Shown here in pieces: positions 54,333-63,072 of a stretch of DNA of 64,000 bases. Under the pieces are notes generated by a model that had not been told where the DNA came from, did no database searches, and was given only the letters and a program-made list of their open reading frames with translations. Source of the DNA: Anaerolineae bacterium (GTDB lineage: Bacteria; Chloroflexota; Anaerolineae; 4572-78; J111); the NCBI GenBank assembly GCA_022071955.1, contig JAJVIM010000006.1:58924-122923 (forward strand), read 5' to 3'. Both the position numbers and the translations under genes were made by a program. Position 1 is the first letter of the stretch; each line of letters begins with the position of its first letter.

Positions 54333-54875
54333 ATGCTAACGATTGACAATACCGCTTTACTGGTCATCGACGTGCAGGGCAAGCTGGCCCAGGTAATGCA
54401 CAACAAAGAAAGTCTGTTTGACAACCTGGAACGCCTGATCAAAGGGGCGCGGGTGCTGGACCTGCCCATCATCTGGACCGAGCAGGTGCCGGAAAAACTG
54501 GGGCCGACCACGCCAGCCCTGGCCGAGTTGATGGCCGATGTAGCCCGGCCCATCAGCAAAGCCAGTTTTAGCTGCTGCGGCGTGGCTCCGTTTACGGAGC
54601 AACTGGCCACCAGCGGCCGCCGGCAGGTGCTGATGACCGGCATTGAAACCCACATTTGCGTTTATCAAACGTCGCTGGATTTACTGAGCCAGGGCTACGA
54701 AGTGCACCTGGTCATCGACGCCGTGTCATCGCGCACCGCCGAAAACCGGCAGCTTGGCATCGAGCGCATTCAGGCCGCGGGCGGCATTCTCACCAGCACA
54801 GAAATGGCCCTGTTTGAGCTGCTGCGCGTGGCCGATGGCCCGCAGTTCAAAGAGATTGCCAGAATTGTAAAATAA
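54333..54875 (+). CDS. Isochorismatase-family cysteine hydrolase
   Basis: A 180-residue protein with the catalytic triad of the family: Asp 13 (LLVIDVQ), Lys 76 (RPISKASFS) and Cys 109 (GIETHICVYQTS). Members hydrolyse C-N or vinyl-ether bonds, for example in nicotinamide, ureidoacrylate or isochorismate; this one lies close to the YcaC-like group whose substrate is unknown. Its stop overlaps the glnE-like start by one base (TAATG), so the two are translationally coupled. An ammonia-releasing amidase role would fit that context but is unproven. Confidence 0.9.
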   Translation: MLTIDNTALLVIDVQGKLAQVMHNKESLFDNLERLIKGARVLDLPIIWTEQVPEKLGPTTPALAELMADVARPISKASFSCCGVAPFTEQLATSGRRQVLMTGIETHICVYQTSLDLLSQGYEVHLVIDAVSSRTAENRQLGIERIQAAGGILTSTEMALFELLRVADGPQFKEIARIVK

Positions 54876-57800
54876 TGAGCACGATTCTGTTTCAGCGCAG
54901 CCGCGAGCTGATCCAAAACGGCAATTTAACCGACGAGCAGGTGCGTAACCTGCTGGCCCCGGTAAAGTTTGCCAACTGGCAGGGCGCTTATCAAAACCTG
55001 CTGCGGCTGGCCGAAATTTCGCCGCAGGCCAAAAAGGCGCTGGCCGATGGCCTGCCCTCGCTGCTGATGGCGCTGGCCGGCACGGCCACTCCCAACCGGG
55101 TGCTGGTTAATTTTGAGCGCTTTGTCCTCAGCGCCGAGGAGCCAACCCAACTGCTGCGCTACCTGGCCACCAACCCGCGCGGCTTTGAAATTTTGGTAAC
55201 GCTGTTTGTGGGCAGCCAGTTTCTCACCGAAATTTTGCTGCGCCACCCGCGCTATTTCACCCGCCTCACCGACCACAAAAGCCTGGCCCAAACCAAAACG
55301 CTGGCCCATCTTCAGGCCGAAGCGCTGGCCGTGGTGGAACCGTTTTTTGCCCCTATCCAGCCCAACCTGACCCCGGCGCTGGACGCGCTCCGCCGGTTTC
55401 AGCGGCAGGAATTGCTGCGGATTGGCACCTGCGATCTGCTGGGGCTGCTGGATATGCCCAGCGTTACCCTGCAACTGTCTCACCTGGCCGATAGCCTGGC
55501 CCAGGCCGCGCTGTCGCTGGCCGCGCACCAAACCGAAACCAACCCGCAGGGCTTTGCCGTGCTGGGTATGGGCAAGCTCGGCGGCGAGGAGTTGAACTAC
55601 AGCTCAGACATCGACCTGATTTTTTTGGCCGATGAAGAACCCAACCGTTTTGTCAAAATGGGCCAGCTCCTCATCGATATTCTGTCGCGTTCCACCAACG
55701 AGGGTTTTTTGTACCGCGTTGATATGCGGCTGCGGCCGTGGGGGCGCAGCGGCGCGCTGGTCAACTCGGTGGAGGGGCATTTGACCTACCTGCACAAACA
55801 CGCCAATTTGTGGGAACGGCAGGCGCTGCTCAAGGCTCGCACCATCGCCGGCAGCCCGGGCGTGGGCGGCGCGTTTTTGGCCCAATCCCGCCCAATTATT
55901 TTTGGCCACGATGACGACACGCTGCGCCAGGAAATTCATCGGCTTAAACAGCGCATTGAGGGCCAGTTACGCCAGGGCGGCCGCACCTGGGGCGAAGTAA
56001 AACTGGGCCGGGGCTCCATCCGCGATATTGAATTTGTAACCCAATATTTGCAACTGGCGCACGGGCCGGGCCAGCCAGATAGCGGCATCGACAGCGCCAC
56101 TACGCTCACCGCACTGGCCGGCCTGTCCAACACCGAGCTGTTGCCGCAGGACGAGTTTCGGGTGCTGACCGATGGTTACGTTTTTTTGCGCACGGTTGAG
56201 CATCACCTGCAATTGATGCACTATCGCCAAACCCACACCCTGCCCAAAGAGCCGGAGGCGCTCAGCCACCTGGCCAAGCGGCTGGGCTACACCGGCGCAG
56301 ACGCCGGCGAACGCTTTACCGCCCAGTACCAGCAGCACAGCGCCGTAATCAGGGCGGTGTACCAGCGGCATCTGGCCAACGAACAGCCGGACAAACCCCA
56401 AACCTCGCCGCCCGACGTGTTGCCGCTGCTGGTGCGCATGCACCCCATCTACGCCACCACGTTCTCCGACGCCGATATTGAAAACCACGCCCGCCTGCTC
56501 GAGGCGCTGGACGCCAACAGGCGGCTGGTACAGTCCGAAGCTGTCAAACTGCCTGATGGCATGTGGCAGGTAACGGTGGTGGGTTACGACAACCTGGGGG
56601 TGCTGTCGCTGATTTGCGGGCTGCTGGTGGTGTTCGGGCTGGACATTGTGAACGGGCAGGTGTTTACTTACGGGCCGGCCCCCAACCCGCCCGCCGAAAC
56701 CAATCCCATTAAAGCCGGCCTGCGCCGGCTGCGCAACTCGTTCCAGCCCAAAAGCGACGACTCGCGGCGCAAAATTGTTGACGTGTTCACCGTGAAGCCG
56801 GTTGAATTGGGCCTGGCCGGCAAAATCACCCCGGAAACGTGGCAGCAGTACGACTCCGACCTGACGGCGCTTTTTGACCGATTGCACCGCGGCGAACAGC
56901 GTGAAGTGCAGGGCGAACTGGCCAAACGAGTGGTGTTGGCCCTGCCCCACCACCCCAGCGAGCCAAAAACCCTGTACCCGGTTGATCTTAAAATTGACAA
57001 CGAAATCTCAGAGCGCCACACGGTGCTGCGCATCGACGCGCTGGACACCTTTGGTTTTTTGTACGAACTGACCAACGCCCTGGCCCTGGCCGGCATTAAC
57101 GTGCGCAACATGACCGTGGCCTCGCAGGGGCCGCGCGTGCGCGATACGCTGTACGTTACCGATTTGCGCCGCAACAAAATTACATCCGAAGAAAAACAGC
57201 GGGAGCTGCGGGTGGCCACGGTGCTCATTAAGCACTTTACCCACCTGCTGCCGCAGTCGCCCAACCCGGAGGCGGCGCTACTCCATTTTAGGGATTACAT
57301 TGGCCAGCTTTTTACCCGCCCCAACTGGCCCGATGAAATCACCTCGCTGGAGCAGCCCGATGTGCTCAGCCGGCTGGCCCGGCTGCTGGGCGTGAGCGAT
57401 TTTCTGTGGAAAGATTTTCTGCGGATGCAGCATACCAACCTGTATCCGGTGGTGCGCGACAGCGAGGGGCTGGCCGAGCGTGTCTCCAAATCCTCGCTAC
57501 GCGAAGATTTGGCCATCATTTTGAACAATAACCCCAAAGGCGATCCGCAGCGCGCCGCGCTCAACGCCTTTAAAGACCGGGAAATGTTCCGCATCGACAT
57601 GCGCCAGATTCAGGGCCACATTGATGAATTTGGCCTGTTCGCCGCCGAACTGACCGACCTGGCCGAAGTAATTGTTGAAGCCGCCTACTATCTGGTTGAC
57701 GCCGAACTGCGCGCCACTTATGGCATCCCGCAGCTTGAAAATGGACGTCGCTGCCCGCTGAGCGTTGGCGCGCTGGGCAAATGCGGCGGCCGGGAACTGG

Positions 57801-58603
57801 GCTTTGCCTCAGACATCGAGCTGATGTTTATTTTTGGCGGCAACGGCCGCACCACCGGGCCGCGCAGCATCACCACCGCCGAATATTTTACCAAGCTGGT
57901 GCAGGAGGTAAACCAAAGCATCCAGACCAAGCGCGAAGGCATTTTTGAACTTGACCTGCGCTTGCGGCCCTACGGTAACGCCGGCAGCATGGCCGTATCG
58001 CTTGAGTCGTTTCAAAATTACTTTGGCCCCAGCGGTGACGCCTGGCCTTACGAGCGGCAGGCGCTGGTTAAACTGCGCCCCATCGCCGGCGATTTGAAGT
58101 TTGGCCAGCAGATTGTCCGCCTCCGCGACGAACTGATCTACACCGGCGAACCGTTTGACGCCGCTGCTATGCGGGCCATGCGCGAGCGGCAAATTCGGCA
58201 TTTGGTGCAGGCCGGCACCGTTCACGCCAAATTCAGCCCCGGCGGGCTGGTTGACGCCGAATATCTGGTGCAGGGGTTGCAAATCACTTACGGCCATTTG
58301 TACCCCAGCCTGCGCAACCCCAACACCCGGGCCACCATGCAGGCCATGGCCGCCATCAAAATTCTGCCGCCCGAAGATTACCCCCGGTTGCTCGAAGCCT
58401 ACAACTTTTTGCGCATCCTGATTAATGCCCTGCGTATGGTACGCGGCAACGCCAAAGACCTCACCCTGCCCCCGCCCGACGACGAGGCCTTTGCTTTTTT
58501 GGCTCGCCGCCTCAACTACGGCAGCGATCTGATTCGCCTGCAAAACGACCTCTACCGCCACATGATGTTCATCCAGAAATTGAGCCAGCGCCTGCTGGGT
58601 TAG
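54875..58603 (+). CDS. glnE: Glutamine synthetase adenylyltransferase-like protein with two inserted ACT domains
   Basis: A 1242-residue protein, about 300 longer than typical GlnE. The first nucleotidyltransferase domain has GMGKLGGEELNYSSDIDLIF (231-250), then the helical region with RQTHTLP as in GlnE. Residues about 560-640 and 713-765 look like ACT domains (WQVTVVGYDNLGVLSLICG; HTVLRIDALDTFGFLYELTN), with the spacing seen at the end of GlnD. The second nucleotidyltransferase domain has GALGKCGGRELGFASDIEL (965-983) and LDLRLRPYGNAGSMA. No HD domain is present, so it is not GlnD itself. It should attach and remove AMP on GS (Tyr 404 of the window's GlnA). ACT domains in GlnD bind glutamine, so this enzyme may sense glutamine directly. 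Confidence 0.9.
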   Translation: MSTILFQRSRELIQNGNLTDEQVRNLLAPVKFANWQGAYQNLLRLAEISPQAKKALADGLPSLLMALAGTATPNRVLVNFERFVLSAEEPTQLLRYLATNPRGFEILVTLFVGSQFLTEILLRHPRYFTRLTDHKSLAQTKTLAHLQAEALAVVEPFFAPIQPNLTPALDALRRFQRQELLRIGTCDLLGLLDMPSVTLQLSHLADSLAQAALSLAAHQTETNPQGFAVLGMGKLGGEELNYSSDIDLIFLADEEPNRFVKMGQLLIDILSRSTNEGFLYRVDMRLRPWGRSGALVNSVEGHLTYLHKHANLWERQALLKARTIAGSPGVGGAFLAQSRPIIFGHDDDTLRQEIHRLKQRIEGQLRQGGRTWGEVKLGRGSIRDIEFVTQYLQLAHGPGQPDSGIDSATTLTALAGLSNTELLPQDEFRVLTDGYVFLRTVEHHLQLMHYRQTHTLPKEPEALSHLAKRLGYTGADAGERFTAQYQQHSAVIRAVYQRHLANEQPDKPQTSPPDVLPLLVRMHPIYATTFSDADIENHARLLEALDANRRLVQSEAVKLPDGMWQVTVVGYDNLGVLSLICGLLVVFGLDIVNGQVFTYGPAPNPPAETNPIKAGLRRLRNSFQPKSDDSRRKIVDVFTVKPVELGLAGKITPETWQQYDSDLTALFDRLHRGEQREVQGELAKRVVLALPHHPSEPKTLYPVDLKIDNEISERHTVLRIDALDTFGFLYELTNALALAGINVRNMTVASQGPRVRDTLYVTDLRRNKITSEEKQRELRVATVLIKHFTHLLPQSPNPEAALLHFRDYIGQLFTRPNWPDEITSLEQPDVLSRLARLLGVSDFLWKDFLRMQHTNLYPVVRDSEGLAERVSKSSLREDLAIILNNNPKGDPQRAALNAFKDREMFRIDMRQIQGHIDEFGLFAAELTDLAEVIVEAAYYLVDAELRATYGIPQLENGRRCPLSVGALGKCGGRELGFASDIELMFIFGGNGRTTGPRSITTAEYFTKLVQEVNQSIQTKREGIFELDLRLRPYGNAGSMAVSLESFQNYFGPSGDAWPYERQALVKLRPIAGDLKFGQQIVRLRDELIYTGEPFDAAAMRAMRERQIRHLVQAGTVHAKFSPGGLVDAEYLVQGLQITYGHLYPSLRNPNTRATMQAMAAIKILPPEDYPRLLEAYNFLRILINALRMVRGNAKDLTLPPPDDEAFAFLARRLNYGSDLIRLQNDLYRHMMFIQKLSQRLLG

Positions 58604-58620
58604 CCTAATCTTGTGCCTAC

Positions 58621-58629
58621 TGGTATAAT
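58621..58629 (+). promoter_or_regulatory. Possible extended -10 promoter for the YYY gene
   Basis: TGGTATAAT lies about 67 bases before the ATG at 58696. No good -35 is present. Confidence 0.35.
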
Positions 58630-58695
58630 TTCAGGCTTGTACCCAAACATGCGCGTCTGCCCGTAAAACCAGGGCCACACGCCGATAAACTTCTG

Positions 58696-61233
58696 ATGGA
58701 CTACATCTCTGTACTGGTTTGGTGGCTGGTAATTCTATTATTCGGCTTGATTGGCTGGCCGCTGGCGGCGAGCCTGTTCCCTTTTTTACCGGATCGAGGT
58801 TACACCCTGGCCCGGCCGGTGGGATTGCTGCTCACCGGCTACATTTTGTGGCTGGGCGCGAGTTTTCGCCTGCTGCAAAACAACCCCGGCGGTATTATTG
58901 TGGCGCTGACCGTGGTCGCCGTCACCGGCCTGATCTGGCAGCGACGGCAAGCCCGCCCCGACGACGCACCCTCGCTGCCGGCCTGGCTGGGCCAGCGCTG
59001 GCGCTACGTGCTGCTGGTCGAGGCCCTGTTCGCCGTCACCTATCTGGCCTGGGTTTATTACAAGGCCCACAACCCCAACATCGAAACCGCCGGCGGCGAA
59101 AAATGGATGGAAATTGCCTTTATCAACGGCATTTTGCGCAGCCAGCACTTTCCCCCGCAAGACCCGTGGCTGTCTGGTTTTGGCATTAGCTACTACTATT
59201 TTGGCTACGTGCTCATGGCGATGGTCACCCAGCTTACCGGCATTGTCTCCACCGAAGCCTTTAATTTGTACATCCCCACTCTGCTGGCGCTGACCCTGAC
59301 CGGCGCATTTGGCTTGATGGCCAACCTGGTCAACCTGTACCAAAACCGATTAACCGCCGCCATCGAAAATCTCCCCGCCGTTGCCACCGGGCTGCTGGCG
59401 GCCCTGTTTGTGGGGCTGCTGGGCAATCTCATCGGTGTGCTGGAAGTGCTGCACAAGCGCGGTTTGCTGCCGCCCGCCTTTTGGATTTGGCTCGACATCC
59501 GTGATCTGAAAATTCCGCCGGCCGGCCCGTCCGCTAGCTGGATTCCCGACCGCTTCATCTGGTGGTGGCGCGGCTCGCGCGTCCTCACCGACTACAATCT
59601 GGCTGGCCATGAGCAGGAAGTGATTGACGAATTTCCGTTTTTCAGCTTTTTGCTGGGCGATGTTCACCCTCACGTGCTGGCGCTGCCATTTGTGCTGCTG
59701 GTCATCGCGCTGGCTCTGCACCTGCTGCTGCGGCCGGTAACACCCCCGGAGCAGCCCGCAGCCGGTGGCGGGATTGTTGACAAAATCCGCGAAATTCTGG
59801 AAAATAGCTGGCGCGAATTGTTGCAGGCCAGCGGTGGCGGGTTCGGTTTTGGGCTGATCGCCGTGGCGGTGGGTGGGCTGAGCTTTTTGAACACGTGGGA
59901 TTTTCCCATTTATCTGGGCGTGATTGGGCTGGCGCTGGTGGTGCGTTACGCCCGCAGCCGCCCCGCCTGGAGCGATGCCCTGCTGCCCGCTCTGCTCGGC
60001 GCGGCGGCCATTGGGCTGGCCGGCGTACTGCTTTACCTGCCGTTTTACGCCACGTTCCAATCGCAGGCGCGGGGCATTTTGCCCAACTTGTGGAATCCCA
60101 CCCGGCTGCCCCAGTTTTTTGTCTTTTTTGGGCCGTTTCTGGTAGCGGTGACCGCGCTGCTGCTGGCGCTGTCGGCGCGGCGCGGCGGCTGGCAAAAACG
60201 GCTGGGCTGGACGCTGCAACTGACTGTGCTGGGGCCGCTGCTGCTGATGCTGACCGCGCTGACGGGGCTGCTGCTCAGCCCGGCCGGGCGCGGCTACGTT
60301 GAAGGGCTGCTCAGCGACCCAATGGTGCAGCAGGTCATTGGCAGCGACACCATTGGCGCGCTGCTGCAAGCCTCGCTGGCCCGGCGGCTGGCCAACCCGT
60401 GGACGTTTCTGCTGCTCGGCGGCTTGCTGGGCTGGGTGCTGGCGCTGGCCATCGGCCTGGCCGAATCCGCCGGCCAACAGCACGCTGATGGCTCGCGCTC
60501 GCGGCTGGTGGAGCAATTTGTGCTGATTTTGCTGGTGGTGGGGCTGGCCCTGCCGCTGGCGGTAGAATTTATCTACCTGCGCGACAATTTTGGTATTCGG
60601 ATGAATACCATTTTCAAATTTTATTTTCAGGCCTGGGTGCTGCTGGCCCTGGCTTCGGCGTTTGCGGTTTACTACGTTTCGGTGCGGGCGCGCGGCGCGC
60701 CGCGGCTGCTGTTTCAAGTGGTAATGGCCCTGCTGGTGGCCGGCGGGCTGATTTACCCGGTGCTGGCCACGCTGAACAAGGCCAACAATTTTCAGGACCC
60801 GGCCACGCTCAACGGCATCGCCTGGATTGCCCAAAACCGCCCCGACGACTACGCCGCCATCGAGTGGCTGCGGCAAAACGCGCCGGACAACGCGATAATT
60901 TTAGAAGCGCCCGGCTCCAGCTACGCCGCCTACCAGTACACCGGCCGGATATCGGCGTTAACCGGCCTGCCGACGCTGCTCGGCTGGGGCGGCCACGAAA
61001 GCCAGTGGCGCGGCAATTACGACGAACCGGCTCGCCGTGAACCGGAGATCGACCTGTTATTCAACACGCTCGACCCCCGGCAGGCGCAGGCGCTGCTGGA
61101 CAAGTATCACATTAAATATGTGTACGTTGGCGCACTGGAACGCGAGCGCTACTCGCCCCAGAGCTTGAAAAAATTTGCTAATTTGATGACCGTGGCCTTT
61201 CAACAGGGCGACGTGATTATTTACCAGCGTTAG
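58696..61233 (+). CDS. YYY-domain (DUF2298) membrane protein
   Basis: An 845-residue protein with many membrane segments. The YYY landmark GISYYYFGYVLMAMVTQLTG and the phrase EFPFFSFLLGDVHPHVLALP match the C-terminal half of the 1595-residue protein upstream (INYYYYGLFLVG; EFPFFSFLFADLHPHMIGIP), as does the end (KYVYVGALERERY). It starts with MDYISVLVWWLVILLFGLIG, also similar to an internal segment of that protein. It therefore looks like a paralogue lacking the GT39-like half. Likely role: glycan transfer or assembly at the membrane, inferred from family only. Confidence 0.9.
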   Translation: MDYISVLVWWLVILLFGLIGWPLAASLFPFLPDRGYTLARPVGLLLTGYILWLGASFRLLQNNPGGIIVALTVVAVTGLIWQRRQARPDDAPSLPAWLGQRWRYVLLVEALFAVTYLAWVYYKAHNPNIETAGGEKWMEIAFINGILRSQHFPPQDPWLSGFGISYYYFGYVLMAMVTQLTGIVSTEAFNLYIPTLLALTLTGAFGLMANLVNLYQNRLTAAIENLPAVATGLLAALFVGLLGNLIGVLEVLHKRGLLPPAFWIWLDIRDLKIPPAGPSASWIPDRFIWWWRGSRVLTDYNLAGHEQEVIDEFPFFSFLLGDVHPHVLALPFVLLVIALALHLLLRPVTPPEQPAAGGGIVDKIREILENSWRELLQASGGGFGFGLIAVAVGGLSFLNTWDFPIYLGVIGLALVVRYARSRPAWSDALLPALLGAAAIGLAGVLLYLPFYATFQSQARGILPNLWNPTRLPQFFVFFGPFLVAVTALLLALSARRGGWQKRLGWTLQLTVLGPLLLMLTALTGLLLSPAGRGYVEGLLSDPMVQQVIGSDTIGALLQASLARRLANPWTFLLLGGLLGWVLALAIGLAESAGQQHADGSRSRLVEQFVLILLVVGLALPLAVEFIYLRDNFGIRMNTIFKFYFQAWVLLALASAFAVYYVSVRARGAPRLLFQVVMALLVAGGLIYPVLATLNKANNFQDPATLNGIAWIAQNRPDDYAAIEWLRQNAPDNAIILEAPGSSYAAYQYTGRISALTGLPTLLGWGGHESQWRGNYDEPARREPEIDLLFNTLDPRQAQALLDKYHIKYVYVGALERERYSPQSLKKFANLMTVAFQQGDVIIYQR

Positions 61234-61241
61234 GAACAATT

Positions 61242-63014
61242 GTGACCACAGCTGTACCCCAACCCTCCGTGCAAACTGATGCTCCGGCCGCCGAGCGCGC
61301 GCCGCTGGCCTGGCTCACTCTGGAAGTGGCGCTCTACGCCCTGATTGTGCTGGCGGCAGCGGCGCTGCGCTGGGGTGATGCGGGCCACTACCCCCTGTCT
61401 AACGTTGAGGCGCGGCAGGCGCTGGTCGCCCAGGCCATTTATCAGGGCGATGACCTGCCCGCCGGCAGCTACAGCCCGCTGCTGGCCTCGCTGAACACGC
61501 TTACTTTTATCCTGCTCAACGACAGCGACACCACCGCCCGGCTGGCTTCGGTGCTGCTGGGCGTGCTGCTGGTGCTGTTGCCGGCCACGCTGCGCCGGCA
61601 ACTGGGCCAAAAAAGCTGCCTGCTGGTAGCCGGGCTGCTGGCGCTGTCGCCTTCGGCCATCTTTTTGGCCCGAACCAATACCGGCGAAACCGCCACGGCG
61701 CTGGGCGCGCTGATGATGGTGAGCGGCTTTTTCAACTGGGCAAAAGACGGCCGCCAGCGCTGGCTGCTGCTGCTGGCCGGCGGGCTGGCCGTGCTGCTCA
61801 CTTCCGGGCCGCTGGCCTTTACGGTGCTGGTTGTGTTTGGGGTGATGGTCGCGCTGCGCTGGTCAGCTTTTAAAACGATGACGCCGCCGGCCGGCCGGTC
61901 GCAGTGGCGCAGCGCCGGCATCTTTTTGGCCGCGCTGCTGCTGGCGCTGGGCACAGCCGCTTCGCTCAATTTGAGCGGTTTCGGCGTGACCACCGGCCTG
62001 TTCACCGACTGGCTGGGCCGTTTCAGTTTTACGCCCCGGCCCGACGCCGGTTTTAACGCCGTCTTTTTGCTCACCATTTACGAGCCACTGCTGGTAGTGG
62101 CCGGGCTGGTGGGATTGGCCTACGCCCTGCTCGGCAGAGATTTGCTGAGGCAGAGTTTTGTCGGCTGGTTTGTGGGCGTGCTGCTGCTGGATTTGGGGAT
62201 GGCCGGCCGGCCCGCCGGCTCGCTGCTGCTGGCGGTGGTCCCGCTGGCATTTTTGGGCGGCGAAGCCCTGGCCGAGTTGTGGCGCGGGCTGGAAAGGCAG
62301 GGCAGTTGGGGCAACGAAGGCGTTATTCTGGCGGCCGGGCTGGTGATTGCCGTGTTTGGCTACATTGGCCTCACCGGCTGGCTGGTTCGCCACTGCGACG
62401 AAGGCAACACCTTTTGCCAGTTGGCCTGGTTACAGCCGGTGGTCGCGCTGCTGCTGTTTTTGGTAATTGTTACATTTTTTGCCTACATTGCCCGGCCAGA
62501 TGCGGCCCTGCGCGGGCTGGCGCTCACCGGCACGGCCATCGGCGTGCTGTTTGCGCTGAGCATTGGTTGGCGCTTGAGTCACGGCCCGCTGGAACGGCTA
62601 GGGTTTCAGCCGCTGGCCGGCGTGCCGCCCTCCACCGAACTGGTGGCTATGTCGCAAACGCTGGCCAGTGAATCGCTCATTCGTTCCGGCGATAACGACA
62701 TGCTGGATATTACCGTGGTTGGTGAACTACCGGCAGCGGTGTGGTGGCAGCTCCGTCACTATAAAAATGTGCAGCAGCGCGGCTCGGTGCTGGACGCGCC
62801 GGTGAGCACAGCCATCATCACCCCGGTGATCACCGACGGCGATCTGGGATTGGGCCAGGCTTACATTGGCCAGGATTTTGGGGTAGATGCGCTCTGGTCG
62901 CCAACCGGTTTTTCTACCCGGGATTTGATTTATTGGCTTATTTTCCGGGAACTGCCCCTGCAACCAGACAGCGACAAAATAATTTTGTGGCTGCGGGTTG
63001 ACAGCCGTTCTTAA
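61242..63014 (+). CDS. GT39-like multi-pass membrane protein
   Basis: A 590-residue protein with many membrane segments and a start region LRWGDAGHYPLSNVEARQAL where an acidic/Glu motif follows the first segment, as in GT39/ArnT-type glycosyltransferases. The C-terminal 130 residues form a soluble domain (STELVAMSQTLASESLIRSG, then DLIYWLIFRELPLQ). It follows the YYY gene by 8 bases and precedes the Agl23-like gene, so these three likely work together. The start is GTG with AGGA six bases ahead. Confidence 0.82.
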   Translation: MTTAVPQPSVQTDAPAAERAPLAWLTLEVALYALIVLAAAALRWGDAGHYPLSNVEARQALVAQAIYQGDDLPAGSYSPLLASLNTLTFILLNDSDTTARLASVLLGVLLVLLPATLRRQLGQKSCLLVAGLLALSPSAIFLARTNTGETATALGALMMVSGFFNWAKDGRQRWLLLLAGGLAVLLTSGPLAFTVLVVFGVMVALRWSAFKTMTPPAGRSQWRSAGIFLAALLLALGTAASLNLSGFGVTTGLFTDWLGRFSFTPRPDAGFNAVFLLTIYEPLLVVAGLVGLAYALLGRDLLRQSFVGWFVGVLLLDLGMAGRPAGSLLLAVVPLAFLGGEALAELWRGLERQGSWGNEGVILAAGLVIAVFGYIGLTGWLVRHCDEGNTFCQLAWLQPVVALLLFLVIVTFFAYIARPDAALRGLALTGTAIGVLFALSIGWRLSHGPLERLGFQPLAGVPPSTELVAMSQTLASESLIRSGDNDMLDITVVGELPAAVWWQLRHYKNVQQRGSVLDAPVSTAIITPVITDGDLGLGQAYIGQDFGVDALWSPTGFSTRDLIYWLIFRELPLQPDSDKIILWLRVDSRS

Positions 63015-63072
63015 TCTCACTGTAATAAATGCAAATTAGCATGCACATGTACCAACACACTGAGGTTTCAAA

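Noticed and set aside
54875..58603. Reading the gene as glnD
   Set aside because: No HD domain is visible, and both catalytic motifs and the helical region match GlnE; only the ACT regions recall GlnD.
59350..60876. Minus-strand open frame of about 508 codons
   Set aside because: It is antisense to the YYY gene; its Gln, His and Arg-rich composition is typical of a shadow of hydrophobic codons.
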